A stretch of DNA of 24,968 bases from NCBI GenBank assembly GCA_002077045.2, contig KZ111187.1, positions 148,266-173,233 on the forward strand, given 5' to 3'. A program made the position numbers and the translations under genes. The notes under the pieces were generated by a model that had not been told where the DNA came from, searched no databases, and was given only the letters and a program-made list of their open reading frames with translations. Source of the stretch: Rachicladosporium sp. CCFEE 5018 (lineage: Eukaryota > Ascomycota > Dothideomycetes > Cladosporiales > Cladosporiaceae). Positions 1 to 11,168 of the stretch are shown piece by piece. Position 1 is the stretch's first letter; each line of letters opens with the position of its first letter.

Positions 1-36
1 TGCCTTAGGATTCCATGGATGAGGCTGATGGACGTT

Positions 37-3000
37 ATGGCTGATGAGGCGAACACGAATGGCGACCATGCCTTGGGGGATGTTGCAGCCCTTCGCAAAG
101 TGCTGCTGTCAAATTCGACAAAACGACGGAGTCACGAGCTCCAGCAGTTGAAGGAAGAGCTCGTGAATGAAGGTAGGTAAGGCTTGCCATATGCCGCGAT
201 CCCAATTGCAAAGTCCACCTACTGACAAGTAGATAGGTGATTCACGCTTCCAATTATCCCAAGTCCTTGATATCATCTTCGATACCTACCCTCTTTATGT
301 CGATGCACGATCAAGAAAGGCGGCAGAGCAATACCTGGCTGCAGCAGGAGCGTCGCTTGACCACAAGGAAGCGCTTTCCGACTTCGCCACGCGGATACAG
401 TACGAGGCAAAGAAGACGAGCATAGCACCTGGTAACGCCTTCGTGCTGGTAAGGTGGAGCTCGCAGATGATACAAGACACGGGTAGAGAGAAGCTACTTT
501 GGGACGCATATGGCGCTAAGCTGATGCAATGCCTGACTGATGCCCTGGACACCTTGTTGGCTTCAGGTCCAAAAGAGAGTACTCGTGTGACTGCCATTCG
601 AGTGGCTCGACGCGCTTTCCGTGTCGTGTTCAAGTCAACGTTTGGCGACGAGGCGGTATCGCAGTGCGTTCAGCTACTCACTACCAAGCGACCGACGCCT
701 ACACCCAAACATGCTGTTCCTCTCGGTGTCATTGCGGGCGTGTGCAAGCGATTGCCCAATCGCACCAACGTTCTTGCCGCGCGAAAGAAGGACTACATCG
801 ATTTCTGGCTGCGAGAGGTTCTTGGCTCGAAGTCGCAGCTACCTGAGTACATCGCGACAGGTCTGCGAGACTTTTTCGAATCGTTCCTCGAGCTTGAGGA
901 CGTAAAACGAGACTTGGTGCCCACGATCGAAAAAGCACTGCTCCGAGCACCAGAAGTTGTTCTCAACGATCTTACAAGTCCGCTCTTCTCCGCACTTCCG
1001 GTCAGCTACGACTTGTCCGAGATCCTCGCAGGGCACTTGCTCAAGCCACTGTTAACTAACATCAAATCCACCAACCTCACTGTACGTGCTGGTGCAGCGA
1101 CTACCTTCGTGGTGATCGCAGGGCGCAGTAACGATGATGCACATCTAGCAAAGATCGCGGATGAGATACTAGCTCCATTGAAAGCGAACAAAGTCCCTGC
1201 TGCTGACCAACGAGCAATGCAGGTGCAGTTGCTCTCAGCTCTACCGGCAAAGGAGGATCTGGCTGCAACCATTACGATGTGTCTTGTTTCGATCGTTGCT
1301 AAAGAGGCGAACGAAGCTGCTGCGGCCGCCCAGATCTCAGCGATCGCTCTCTTCACGGCACTACCGCTTCAGCATGGTGCCAGCATCAGCAGAGACGTTG
1401 CTGCCGCCTTCACCAAAGGATTGGCGGAGAAGCGCTTGCCGATGCGCCGTCTCTGGGCGCTGCGTTTGGCTGAAGTGATATGGGCTCTTCCAGCCGGGCC
1501 TGCTCAAGAGCACGTACTTGCAACTCTGTTAGATCCAAGCATTGCCGCACTACTCGAAAGCTTCAATGACGCGATGACGAACCCAGTACCCGCAATACAA
1601 AATGGGCAAGCATCTATCGCTTATGCAGCAATTGCGATATGCTTGGCGAAGGTACCAATCTCGACCGAGCTGAAAAGCAATGCCGCCATCAAGAAAGCCA
1701 ACATGCGTGAGAAGGTCGTCGCGCTGGACCCAAAACCATCCATCCTGTTGAATCCACGGGTGTATTCGAAGCTGACCATTGACGATGACCTCAAGTGGTT
1801 TGCGCGCGCACTTGGCGCCGTCTCCCCAAGCTTGGTCACTTCGGAAGGCGCGAAATCTGCGCAGACCGCATGGGCACAAGCAGTACTGTACCTGCTCTGT
1901 TCAGGAAGCATATCACCAGTCATCAAGAAGGAAGCAACATCACTGCTTCAGCAGCTTTACATGAATGATCCTGCGGTGATCTCGCGTATCGTTACCGGTG
2001 GGCTATGGCAGTGGTGCGAAGACATCGAGACTGCGGCAAAAGACAGTGCAGCAGTGTTGTCAAATACTAGGCGAACGCAGCTACATAAGGCCGTACGGAC
2101 CATCTGCCCTGATGCAGAGGCAGCCGACAAGTTTGGGCACGCCATTGACAAGATCGCTATGTCGGAACAGATGACTAGGCTCCTGGTTCTTTGTCAGCCT
2201 CAGTTGCTGCCACGCGTACCTTGGATCGAACTTTGTCTCAAGACTGGAATTGATCCCGGAGCATTAGCAACAGCATCAGCTTCGCAGTGTCTTCAGAGTG
2301 TACTTGCTATCACCGAGACACCGAGCTACCGCATGCTACCATCGTTTCAGACAGCAGCCTATAGCGCGCTCGCAGAGCTGGCATTCGTGGCTCCCGAGAC
2401 TATGACTGCCCTTATTGTGAACCAGATCAGCACAGACTTGAATCCGATGCAGCTGGATGACGTTGGCCCCACAGAAGCCGCCATCTACCGCACGCCCGAG
2501 GGGACTGCTTTTGTTGACGTTCTTTCTGCTACTGCTCCCGCGCAAGCTATAAGCAAGAACACAAAGGACTACGATACTTTGAAGTGGGAGGAAGAGCTCA
2601 GGACTTCCCTGGCACAAAAGAAGGGCCAAGCTAAGAAGCTCACACCTGATCAGCAGGCCAAGGTCAACGCTCAGCTTACAAAGGAGGCTGCTGTTCGCAA
2701 GCACGTGGCAGAGGTGGACGCGCGATTCCGTCGTGGCATCGGCACTGTCGCGGCGCTTGCCACTGGTCCTCCTACGGAAGCTGAAGCCTGGTTCGGTCCA
2801 CCTGTCAAGCTGTTATTCGAAGCTGTACAAGCTGGCGCGGGCCTTGTAGTCGGCGACGCTGCAGCACTGGGCTATTTGCAATGCGCAGACCGCACCTCAC
2901 AGCGACTTGGTCCGTTGCGCCCTTTCGTTGGCGTGGCGACCCTGCGTGCCGCTGGAGTCACCGTGCTTCCTGAGAACCTCACCGTTGAGCCACTTGGTGA

Positions 3001-6000
3001 TCTAGTCACAAGGCTATTGTACCGATTACGTTCACTCGGCGAACAGCGTCCTTTCGACAGTATAACGCTGAGCTACGTTCTTTCGCTCATCTTCCTTGTA
3101 CTCGAGCATGGCGGCATCGATCGGGGCGAGCAAGAAGACGCCGATGAGCAGATCATTCTCGCTATCGAATTTCTTTCCTTTCACACTAGCACATGCAGCG
3201 ATCCACGTCTGCCGCGGGAGAAGCTGCTTCATACCCTGATTTCAGCGATGCAACAGTATACGCAGCACTTCCGACCACTGAAGGATTGCTTCACGGATCT
3301 TTGCAGATGCATCGCGCCCAGCATGATCACCGCGGAGACCGACATCACTGTGAAGGGTTCTATTGTGGCCGATCCATCAGTTCGTGGTGCAGTGTTGCAG
3401 GCGATCAGTGCCGAGTTAGAGCTGAGCGACCGCGACTTCTACGTCGAGATCTGGCTGGCGTGCCATGATGATGTGGACGAGCACAGGGTCATTGCTGAAG
3501 AGATCTGGGAGGAGAACGAGTTGAAGATTGTCACAAAGGCACCGGAGGACATCTTGCCCTACTTGGAGTCAAGTGACAGTCAGCTACGTCGAGCAGCGGC
3601 TCGAGCAATGGCGATGGCTGTGAAAGCTCAGCCCGGTACGTTCGAAGAAACGCTCAGCCGATTGCAGGCGACCTATCTTGAACGCGCGAAGCCTCGCAAA
3701 CCCGAACTTGACAAATATGGCTTAGTGGTCAAGAGAAGCTCTCAAGATCCTTGGGAAGCAAGACATGGCATCGCACTTGCATGCAAGGAGCTTGCAGCGA
3801 TCTTCCCGGACAAAGACTTGGTACGCTTCTTGAACTTCATGATCGAGAGTGGCCCTCTAGGCGATGCAAGTGCAACGGTCCGCGACAGTATGGTTGACGC
3901 CGCCGCCACGGTCGTCAGATTGCGTGGCAAGGCTCAAGTCGAGCCGCTCATGAAGCTATGCGAAACCACCCTGGAAGGCTCTGGTAACGCATCAGCACAG
4001 CAGGACCTCGTCAACGAGGCTGTGGTCATCCTGTACGGTGCACTAGCACAGCATCTGCCCAGTGGGGACGACCGCACACCAAAGGTCGTCCAGCGTCTTC
4101 TGGCCACTCTCAGCACGCCGTCCGAGTCGGTACAATATGCTGTGTCGCAATGTCTACCGCCACTTGTTCGCGCATCAAGCGACCAAGCCAGCGCATATCT
4201 TGCACAGATGATCGATGAGACGTTGCACTCAAAGAAGTATGCCGCACGCCGTGGTGCGGCATATGGACTCGGCGGTGTAGTCAAGGGCAAGGGTATCTCG
4301 ATCTTGCGCGAAGCCCGCGTCATGTCTACGCTGAGAAGTGCCACCGAGAACAAGAAAGATGTCAATGAACGCCAGGGAGCGTACTTGGCATACGAGATAA
4401 TGTCCTTGCTACTGGGTCGCATCTTCGAGCCCTATGTGATCCAGATCGTGCCGCAATTGCTTGCTGGCTTCGGTGACGCGAGCGCAGATGTGCGCGACGC
4501 TTGTCTAGATGCTTCCAAGACCGCATTCTCGTCGCTGAGCTCGTTTGGCGTCAAGCAAGTCCTGCCAATTCTGCTTCAAGGTCTCGACGAGCAGCAATGG
4601 CGCAGCAAGAAAGGTGCTTGCGACTCGCTCGGTGCGATGGCTTATCTTGATCCCCAGCAGCTCGCGGTTAGCTTGCCCGATATCATCCCACCTCTGACGG
4701 ATGTACTTAACGATAGCCACAAAGAAGTCCGCCTTTCCGCCAATAAGAGCTTACAACGCTTCGGCGAGGTTATCGGCAACCCTGAGGTCAAGGGTCAGGT
4801 CAGCATCTTACTGAAAGCTCTCAGCGACCCGACGAAGTATACCGAGACGGCACTCGATGCGCTCATCAAAGTCAACTTTCTGCACTACATTGACGCACCG
4901 TCGCTTGCGCTTATTGTACGTATCCTCGAGCGTGGCTTGGGCGACAGGTCTGGCACGAAGAGGAAGGCGTCGCAGATCATCGGAAGCTTGGCCCATCTGA
5001 CAGAGCGCAAGGACTTGATTGCTCACCTACCAATCTTAGTTGCTGGACTGCGAGTCGCCATCGTCGATCCAGTACCTACCACGAGAGCAACAGCATCGAA
5101 GGCTCTCGGCTCCACTGTCGAAAAGCTGGGTGAGGATGCACTACCAGACCTCATACCAAGTCTTATGCAGACACTCAAATCTGACACGGGCGCTGGTGAT
5201 CGTCTAGGTTCCGCCCAAGCGCTCAGTGAAGTACTGGCTGGCTTGGGCACTGGCCGTCTCGAGGAGACTCTTCCCACCATTCTTCAGAACGTATCAAGCT
5301 CGAAGGCTGCTGTTCGCGAGGGCTTCATGTCACTCTTCATTTTCTTGCCGGCTTGCTTTGGCAACAGCTTCGCCAACTACCTCGCGAAGGTCATTCCTCC
5401 CATCTTGGGTGGTCTGGCGGACGATGTGGAATCGATCCGCGAGACCTCACTTCGTGCCGGACGCTTGCTTGTCAAGAACTTCGCTACCCGCTCGATCGAT
5501 CTTCTTCTGCCTGAGCTCGAGCGCGGTCTGGCAGACGATAGCTACCGCATCCGTCTCAGCTCTGTTGAGCTTGTCGGCGATCTGCTCTTCAACCTCACTG
5601 GTATCAGTGGCAAGGCAGAGCAAGACGAAGTCGAGGAGAATGCCAACGAAGCTGGTGCGTCGCTACTGGAAGTCCTCGGCGAAGAGCGCCGCAACAAAGT
5701 TCTCTCTGCGTTATACATTTGCCGCAACGACACATCTGGTCTGGTCCGCACAGCAGCCATCAATGTCTGGAAGGCTCTCGTTTCCAGTCCACGTACCCTA
5801 CGCGAGCTTGTGCCCACCCTCACGCAATTGCTCATCCGCAGACTGGCAAGCTCGAATATGGAGCAAAAGGTCATTGCCGGCAACGCTCTCGGCGAACTTA
5901 TTAGGAAAGCTGGAGAAGGCGTGCTCACGACACTTCTACCTACGCTCGAGGAAGCACTGCAGACGTCGACCGACACAGACGCAAGACAGGGTATCTGTAT

Positions 6001-8207
6001 TGCGTTGCGGGAGGTCATATCGTCATCTGTACCGGAGGCTCTCGAGGACTACGAGAAGACGCTCATTGGCGTTGTGCGCACTGCGCTTACTGATCCGGAT
6101 GAGGATGTGCGAGAGGCAGCAGCCGAGGCCTTCGATTCGCTACAGAAGATGTTCGGAAAGAGGGCGATTGACCAGGTGCTACCGCATCTGCTTACTATGC
6201 TGCGGACTGAGAGCGAGGCTGAGAATGCTATGTCTGCTCTGCTCACGCTACTTACGGAGTCTACGAGGTCGAACGCTATCTTACCCAACCTGCTACCGAC
6301 GCTACTTACACCGCCGATCACGGCTTTCAATGCACGAGCACTGGCTTCGCTTGCAGAGGTTGCATCCTCGGCCATGACGAGGAGACTGCCAAACATCCTG
6401 AACGCTCTTATGGACAGCATTATTGGTACCAAGGATGAATCACTTCAAGAGGAGTTGACCACCTCATTTGACACAATACTACTTTCCGTGGACGAGTACG
6501 ACGGACTGAATACCATGATGGCAGCAATGTTGGCTCTCGTCAAGCATGACGACCATCGCCGGCGCCGCCTCGCTGAGCTTCGCTTTGCAAAGTTCTTCAC
6601 AGATGCAGATGTGGACTTCTCGAGATACTACCCGGATCTCATCCGCGCGCTGCTGATCGCATTCGATGATCGAGACTCAGAGACGGTAAAAGCTGCGTGG
6701 ACTGCACTCACCGCACTCACTCAGCGCTTGCGGAAGGAGGAGATGGAGTCATTGGTCATCTCTACACGCCAGACACTCAACCATGTTGGTGTAGCCGGTC
6801 ACGCATTGCCAGGCTTCTCGCTACCGAAAGGCATCAACGCTATCTTGCCTATCTTTTTACAAGGTCTGATGAACGGCTCGACCGAGCAGAGAACTCAAGC
6901 TGCACTCGCCATTTCGGACCTCATCGACAGAACCAGCGCAGACGGCTTGAAGCCTTTCGTTACGCAGATCACTGGTCCGTTGATTCGTGTCGTATCTGAG
7001 CGCTCGACTGAGCTGAAGGCTGCCATCTTGCTCACGCTCAACAACTTGCTGGAGAAGATCCCAACATTCCTCAAGCCGTTCCTGCCACAACTGCAGCGCA
7101 CATTCGCAAAGTCGCTTGCAGATCCGACCAGCGAAGTGTTACGCAGCAGAGCTGCCAAGGCGTTGGGCACACTCATCACAATGACGCCTCGTATCGATCC
7201 ACTAATCGCTGAGCTTGTGACCGGCTCTAAGACGAGCGATAGTGGTGTTCGCAATGCTATGCTGAAGGCGCTGTATGAGGTCGTTAGCAAAGCTGGCGCG
7301 AACATGAGCGAGGTGTCTCGGAACTCGATTCTTGGTTTGATCGACTCGGACCAGGAAGAGCAAGATGATGCGATGACCATCACTTACGCTAGGCTCCTTG
7401 GTGCACTTATAGCCAAGCTGCCGCCTGATGGATCCACGGGTCTGATCAAGTACGTATTTGCCCTACGCATCAGTACGACTTTACAGCAGCTAACCATATC
7501 ATAGATCCCGAGTCGTCACGAACCACTTTACCAAGTCTTCAGTACTTGCCCTCAACGCCGTCCTCGTCGAATCTCCAGAAACGCTGACAACCGGCTCCTT
7601 CGCCGATATTACACCCACAGTCCTCGTACAGGGCATTACGTCCTCGAATCCCTTCACAGCCAGCAACTGCGTTCTCGCGGCCGGCAAATGGCTTCTCTCA
7701 CCCGCCACAGAGAAGACCTACGATTCCACGAAACCGCTCTTCGATGCTTTGGCGCAAGTCATCGCCCCTGGCGCACCAGTCGACACCCGTCGCTTAGCGC
7801 TCGTAGTCATCCGCACTGTGGCCAGGAACGAGAACGACCTCGTGCGTCCACATCTAGCTACCCTGGCACCGCCAATCTTCGCCTCAGTCCGCGACATGGT
7901 CATACCCGTTAAGCTCTCTGCTGAAGCCGCTTTCCTAGCCATCTTCAACGTTGTCGATGAGGAAAGCGAAGTCTTCGACAAGTACATGGCTGGTCCTGCT
8001 GGGCAAGCGCTGCCGCCGGGGCCGAAGAGGAGCATGGCTGAATACTTCAAGAGAGTCGCGTTGAGGTTAAGTGGGCAAGCGAAGGAGAGACGGGAGGCTG
8101 AGGGGGGACAGGGAGGTTTGGGGTTGAGTGGGGATGAGAGGGAGGATGAGAGGGAGATTTGGAGTGTGGGGAGGGTTGAGATGGGGGAGGGAGTGTTTGA
8201 CGAGTAG
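37..8207 (+). CDS. gcn1: GCN1, translational activator of the Gcn2 kinase (HEAT-repeat protein)
   Basis: Exons 37-172, 237-7449 and 7505-8207, separated by introns of 64 and 55 nt, give about 2,683 codons, the usual Gcn1 length. Gcn1 binds ribosomes with Gcn20 and passes the uncharged-tRNA signal to Gcn2, which phosphorylates eIF2-alpha during amino-acid starvation. Visible parts: HEAT repeats almost throughout; a charged helical stretch at about residues 828-880; the eEF3-like HEAT block at about 1400-1720 (it contains WRSKKGACDSLGAMAYLDPQ); and the Gcn2-binding region at about 2150-2430, with GFSLPKGINAILPIFLQGLM and an arginine near residue 2264 close to where the yeast Gcn2-contact arginine is expected. 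The second intron starts GTACGT, has a GCTAAC branch site, and splices into the conserved tail (DTRRLALVVIRTVAR). The C-terminal 40 residues are Gly/Glu/Arg-rich and look lineage-specific. In-frame ATGs at 19 and 28 are alternative starts, and the frame is open to the window edge, so the N-terminus is uncertain by a few residues or more. Confidence 0.96.
8094..8203 (+). other. G-run tract at the 3' end of GCN1 (possible G-quadruplex)
   Basis: The last part of the GCN1 coding strand is very purine-rich, with many runs of three to six G separated by short spacers. It encodes the Gly/Glu/Arg-rich tail that ends VFDE. The runs fit the general G-quadruplex pattern (four or more G3+ runs with short loops). 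Folding is inferred, not shown. Confidence 0.5.
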
Positions 8208-8446
8208 AGGAGGCATGTATGAGGTGCAAAAGTCCATACTGTACACATGAGATCATGTCAACATACTTCAGCTGGTTTAAGCTGCTCTATAATGGCTTCA
8301 CTCTGGCGGGCGAGGTGGATGGAACGTCACGTGGGGACTGATCGGCTGAGTCATGTCCTCGGTCACTGCCGGCTTGGCATTTCCGGCCTGATCATCAACC
8401 ACCTTCCACTTCACAAACGCCTCACGTCTCACACTATCGCTACGCC

Positions 8447-9480
8447 ATGTCTTCTCGCGGCTCAACGACACTCTACGTGTCTGGCTTTGGCCACGGTACC
8501 CGCGCCCGCGATCTCGCATACGAATTCGAACGGTACGACGCCCTCCCACCCCTCCCATGAATACCTCCCCCTCCCCGATCGAGCCGCACCCCTCCTTCCC
8601 TTCCCCGATCGATCCGCATCCCCTCTCCCCTTCCACATTCGAGCCCTCGAGGCATCGGCGGTCCCCATTTCGACGTGCGACTCGCCCGTCGCTCGCAACA
8701 TGCGACCTATGAAAGACAGATATTGACAGCATATCAAGGTATGGCCGACTCGTGCGCTGTGACATTCCGGCGCCACGTACTGCGTCTAGCAGACTGTAAG
8801 TATTCCGCAGACCTCTAAACGGGGACTGGTTTGGCTGACACAAGATAGCTTCGCGTTTGTAGAGTACGAGAGCCGTCGCGATGCCGACGATGCCTACCAT
8901 GAGATGCACAATAAGCGCATCGGCCACGATGATCTCCTGAAGATCGAGGTTTGCCACCCTTGCTCACTATGCCATACACAAATATTAACTTTCATCAAGT
9001 GGGCCCGCACACCTCCCTCAGCAAACTGGCGCTTCGACCCAGGCTCCGCTCCTCGCCGCGACGGCGGAAGTGCTCGCGACACGCGCGAGCCCCGCGAATC
9101 CGGTCGTGAGAGCGCACGCCGCTCTCCCCGCCGCGGTGGCCGTTCAGCTTCTCCTCCACGCCGCTCGACCCGCGACTACTCGCCTCGTGGCGATCGTGAC
9201 CGCGGCGACAGACTAGACGCGCGTCGTGATCGCAGGGACCGCGATCGCTCGCGCAGTCCAGACGACAGGGACAGGGACACGAAGGAGGTGAGGGACCGGG
9301 ACGATGATGTGGTCGTGAGGGACCGTGAGCCGTTGGGTGATGAGAGGGAGAATGGGGTTAACGGGGATGCACACAAGGGTGAGTAGTCGGTGCACGACTT
9401 TTTGGGAATCGTGAGCTGACTTTGATACAGAGCGCGACGATGCGCCACCACATCATGACGACCTCGACACGGCAGAGTAG
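8447..9480 (+). CDS. srp1: Srp1-like SR splicing factor (one RRM plus RS domain)
   Basis: Exons 8447-8532, 8739-8795, 8849-8948, 9000-9378 and 9431-9480 join in frame to 224 codons (223 aa). The protein has one N-terminal RRM (about residues 7-82) with RNP2 LYVSGF at 9-14 and RNP1 RLFAFVEY at 47-54. The linker WARTPPSANWRFD is typical of fungal Srp1 homologues. An Arg/Ser/Asp-rich tail (about 95-190) carries RS, RD and SP motifs, followed by a short acidic end, DDLDTAE. Such proteins act in the nucleus in splice-site recognition and mRNP assembly, and SRPK-type kinases phosphorylate the RS region. Intron 1 is long (206 nt); the others are 51-53 nt. Intron 3 (8949-8999) is a multiple of three and has no stop. 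If intron 4 (9379-9430) is kept, translation stops at TAG 9384-9386 and the last 17 residues are lost. The gene lies 239 bp after GCN1 on the same strand. The start is ATG 8447, immediately before the RRM. Confidence 0.9.
8573..8632 (+). repeat. Two-copy 30-bp pyrimidine-rich tandem repeat in intron 1 of the SR gene
   Basis: Units 8573-8602 and 8603-8632 both begin CCCCGATCGA, followed by a CCGCA core and a C/T-rich run ending CCCTT or CCCCTT. They differ at only a few positions. A degraded third start (ATTCGAGCC) follows at about 8637. The repeat fills much of the intron and gives the coding strand a long C/T tract, a typical landing site for polypyrimidine-binding splicing factors. That role is inferred. 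Confidence 0.7.
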
Positions 9481-10916
9481 GTATAGACGGCAGAGGTCCG
9501 AGCGAAGTATCAGAGTCTCGTTGTGCGAGAGGGCATCTCATGGGTCACTTCTCAGTGGGCACAGTGTCCCGAGCTGGCGCCATCATGATATTGACGTGCT
9601 CGCAGCACTCCACCGCCAGGAGTGAGGGCTTTAGCGCTCGAACAAGATTCACACCATCCATTAGCTTTCCCCGTGTAAACGTGATCACAGTTCGCTAGAA
9701 TCATTGTCGATCTGCCTATCTCCTTGGTCGTCTGACGCAGATCTTTGGAATGACCCTGATCATCTGACCATTGTCGAGCAGAAACACAGTCGTGTGCATC
9801 GTTGCCCTGCAGCACGAGTTTCATCGCAGCTTCCAGTACCTTATGCATGCACTCCTGTCGATCGCTGCAGTCTGTGACTGAATCGCCTTAGATCGCCGTA
9901 GTGAAGTACCTAAGCAATTCATCGCCGTCCTGGTTAGACTTGAGCGGAGAGGTGAGCTGGACCACGCTCTACGATCCTCTGGAGGTGCCTTTGACAACCT
10001 GTGCAAACAGCCTGTCATGCTGTGGTCTGATATGGATAGAGAGATGCAGGTTTCCAATGCCCATCTTCCTATCTTCCTTGGCGCTTCCAGACGAAGTTAG
10101 TGCTCCGCTCGCACGTGCATTCACCACGCGTCAATGGCGCAATGTTGGCTTGCACTAGACGTGGAATAACGGCTGGCGCTCCGCCAGTTCTTCCGCCATC
10201 GCTTCGACAGGATCTCGCGTCGATAGGAAAAGTAGTCAACAGGGACGGGGAATCAAGACAGGAACGAGGAAACGCTGCGTGAGTGTGCTATGTGAAGCGT
10301 ACAGGTAGGACTTCACTTATTGATTTTCCTATATCGATTCCTGGTTATCGATCTTCCCAACTCAATTTACCCAAGATTGTCCACGCGAGGCCAAATGACT
10401 CGGCGACTGGCGTGATGCAGGGATTCTGACCGACGCCAACGATGCACGACGATGGAGCTACTGTTGTGGGTGCTGGGATCTCTGCGATGCAACGGCGCAG
10501 CACCTGCATCTCTATCTCTGCTAACCTGCCGCTCGCATTCTCGTCTGATTGATATAGTGAGGGAAATACTTGGCCTGCTTCTCTCGGAGACCCCATTTTG
10601 CTTTCGACTTTCAACGAAGCAGAGTACAGCATTGTCGACGTCGGCTCTGGGACTATCGCATAACCACACCGGGACGCATTGTTCTGGAACCCTGCAGAGG
10701 CTCAACATCAATCACGAAGCCACGAGACCGACGACAAAGCTACGACTGTGTAATCCAATCGGCCATCAGAGAGCCGCGGTAGTGAATCGCCGAGAATTGC
10801 GACGTCGAGCGTAACACCACAGTCCTTACCTGACAAAGCCGAGAGACACCTCGTCGAGCCGCCGCACTCAACCACACTCCTTGCAGTCTGCACACCCACA
10901 CCATCCTTTCGTCACC
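9481..10916. other. 1.4-kb region without a convincing gene
   Basis: Open frames here are at most 120 codons, lie in conflicting frames on both strands, and show neither a recognisable domain nor splice-joined continuity. The left end probably holds the SR gene's 3' UTR and the right end the promoter of the 83-residue gene. Small structures seen: a perfect 6-bp inverted repeat, CTGGCG/CGCCAG, around CTC at 10173-10187; a TATCGAT direct repeat at 10332 and 10346; and a CCAAT box at 10755. A non-coding RNA or a decayed gene cannot be excluded. Confidence 0.5.
10755..10759 (+). promoter_or_regulatory. CCAAT box upstream of the 83-residue gene
   Basis: CCAAT, in the context TAATCCAATCGGC, lies about 160 bp before ATG 10917, a normal distance for a HAP/CBF-bound element in filamentous fungi. 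The motif is short, so a chance match is possible. Confidence 0.3.
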
Positions 10917-11168
10917 ATGGGTTTCATGGACAACCTCCGCGCAAAATACGACCTCTACCGCCTCGAGCAACGATATACTCGCCGCGATAAGCGCACGACA
11001 TTCATCTCAAACGCACAGTACGTGGACGGCGAGTATGTCTACAACGTATCGAGTCCAATAAGCACAAAGTCGAGTGGAAGCTTCGGGAGTGGGTTCGGGA
11101 ACAAGAACAGGGCAAGCGTGTTGGTGACGGAAGTGTTCTCACGAGACAGGAGCAACAAAGCTGGGTGA
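10917..11168 (+). CDS. Small orphan protein, 83 aa
   Basis: This is a single-exon frame with a good start context (TCACCATGG). I do not recognise a family. The first 30 residues (from MGFMDNLRAKYDLYRLEQRY) look like a charged amphipathic helix rich in Tyr, Arg and Lys. The middle (SSPISTKSSGSFGSGFG) is a Ser/Gly-rich, probably disordered stretch, and the end is short and basic. No signal peptide or membrane segment is seen. Gly at position 2 could permit N-myristoylation, but Asn at position 6 is not the preferred residue. Evidence that it is real: a strong start context, biased codon use with C-ending codons early and G-ending codons late as in neighbouring genes, and a tidy composition unlike the random frames around it. 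The role is unknown. Confidence 0.6.
   Translation: MGFMDNLRAKYDLYRLEQRYTRRDKRTTFISNAQYVDGEYVYNVSSPISTKSSGSFGSGFGNKNRASVLVTEVFSRDRSNKAG

Noticed and set aside
5226..6377. A 383-codon open frame on the plus strand inside GCN1
   Set aside because: It overlaps GCN1 in another frame, is Arg/Ser/Cys-rich with no domain, and is explained by GCN1's codon bias.
10452..10814. A 120-codon frame as a possible gene
   Set aside because: The composition is random-looking, there is no domain, the opposite strand has equally long frames, and there are no splice-linked continuations.
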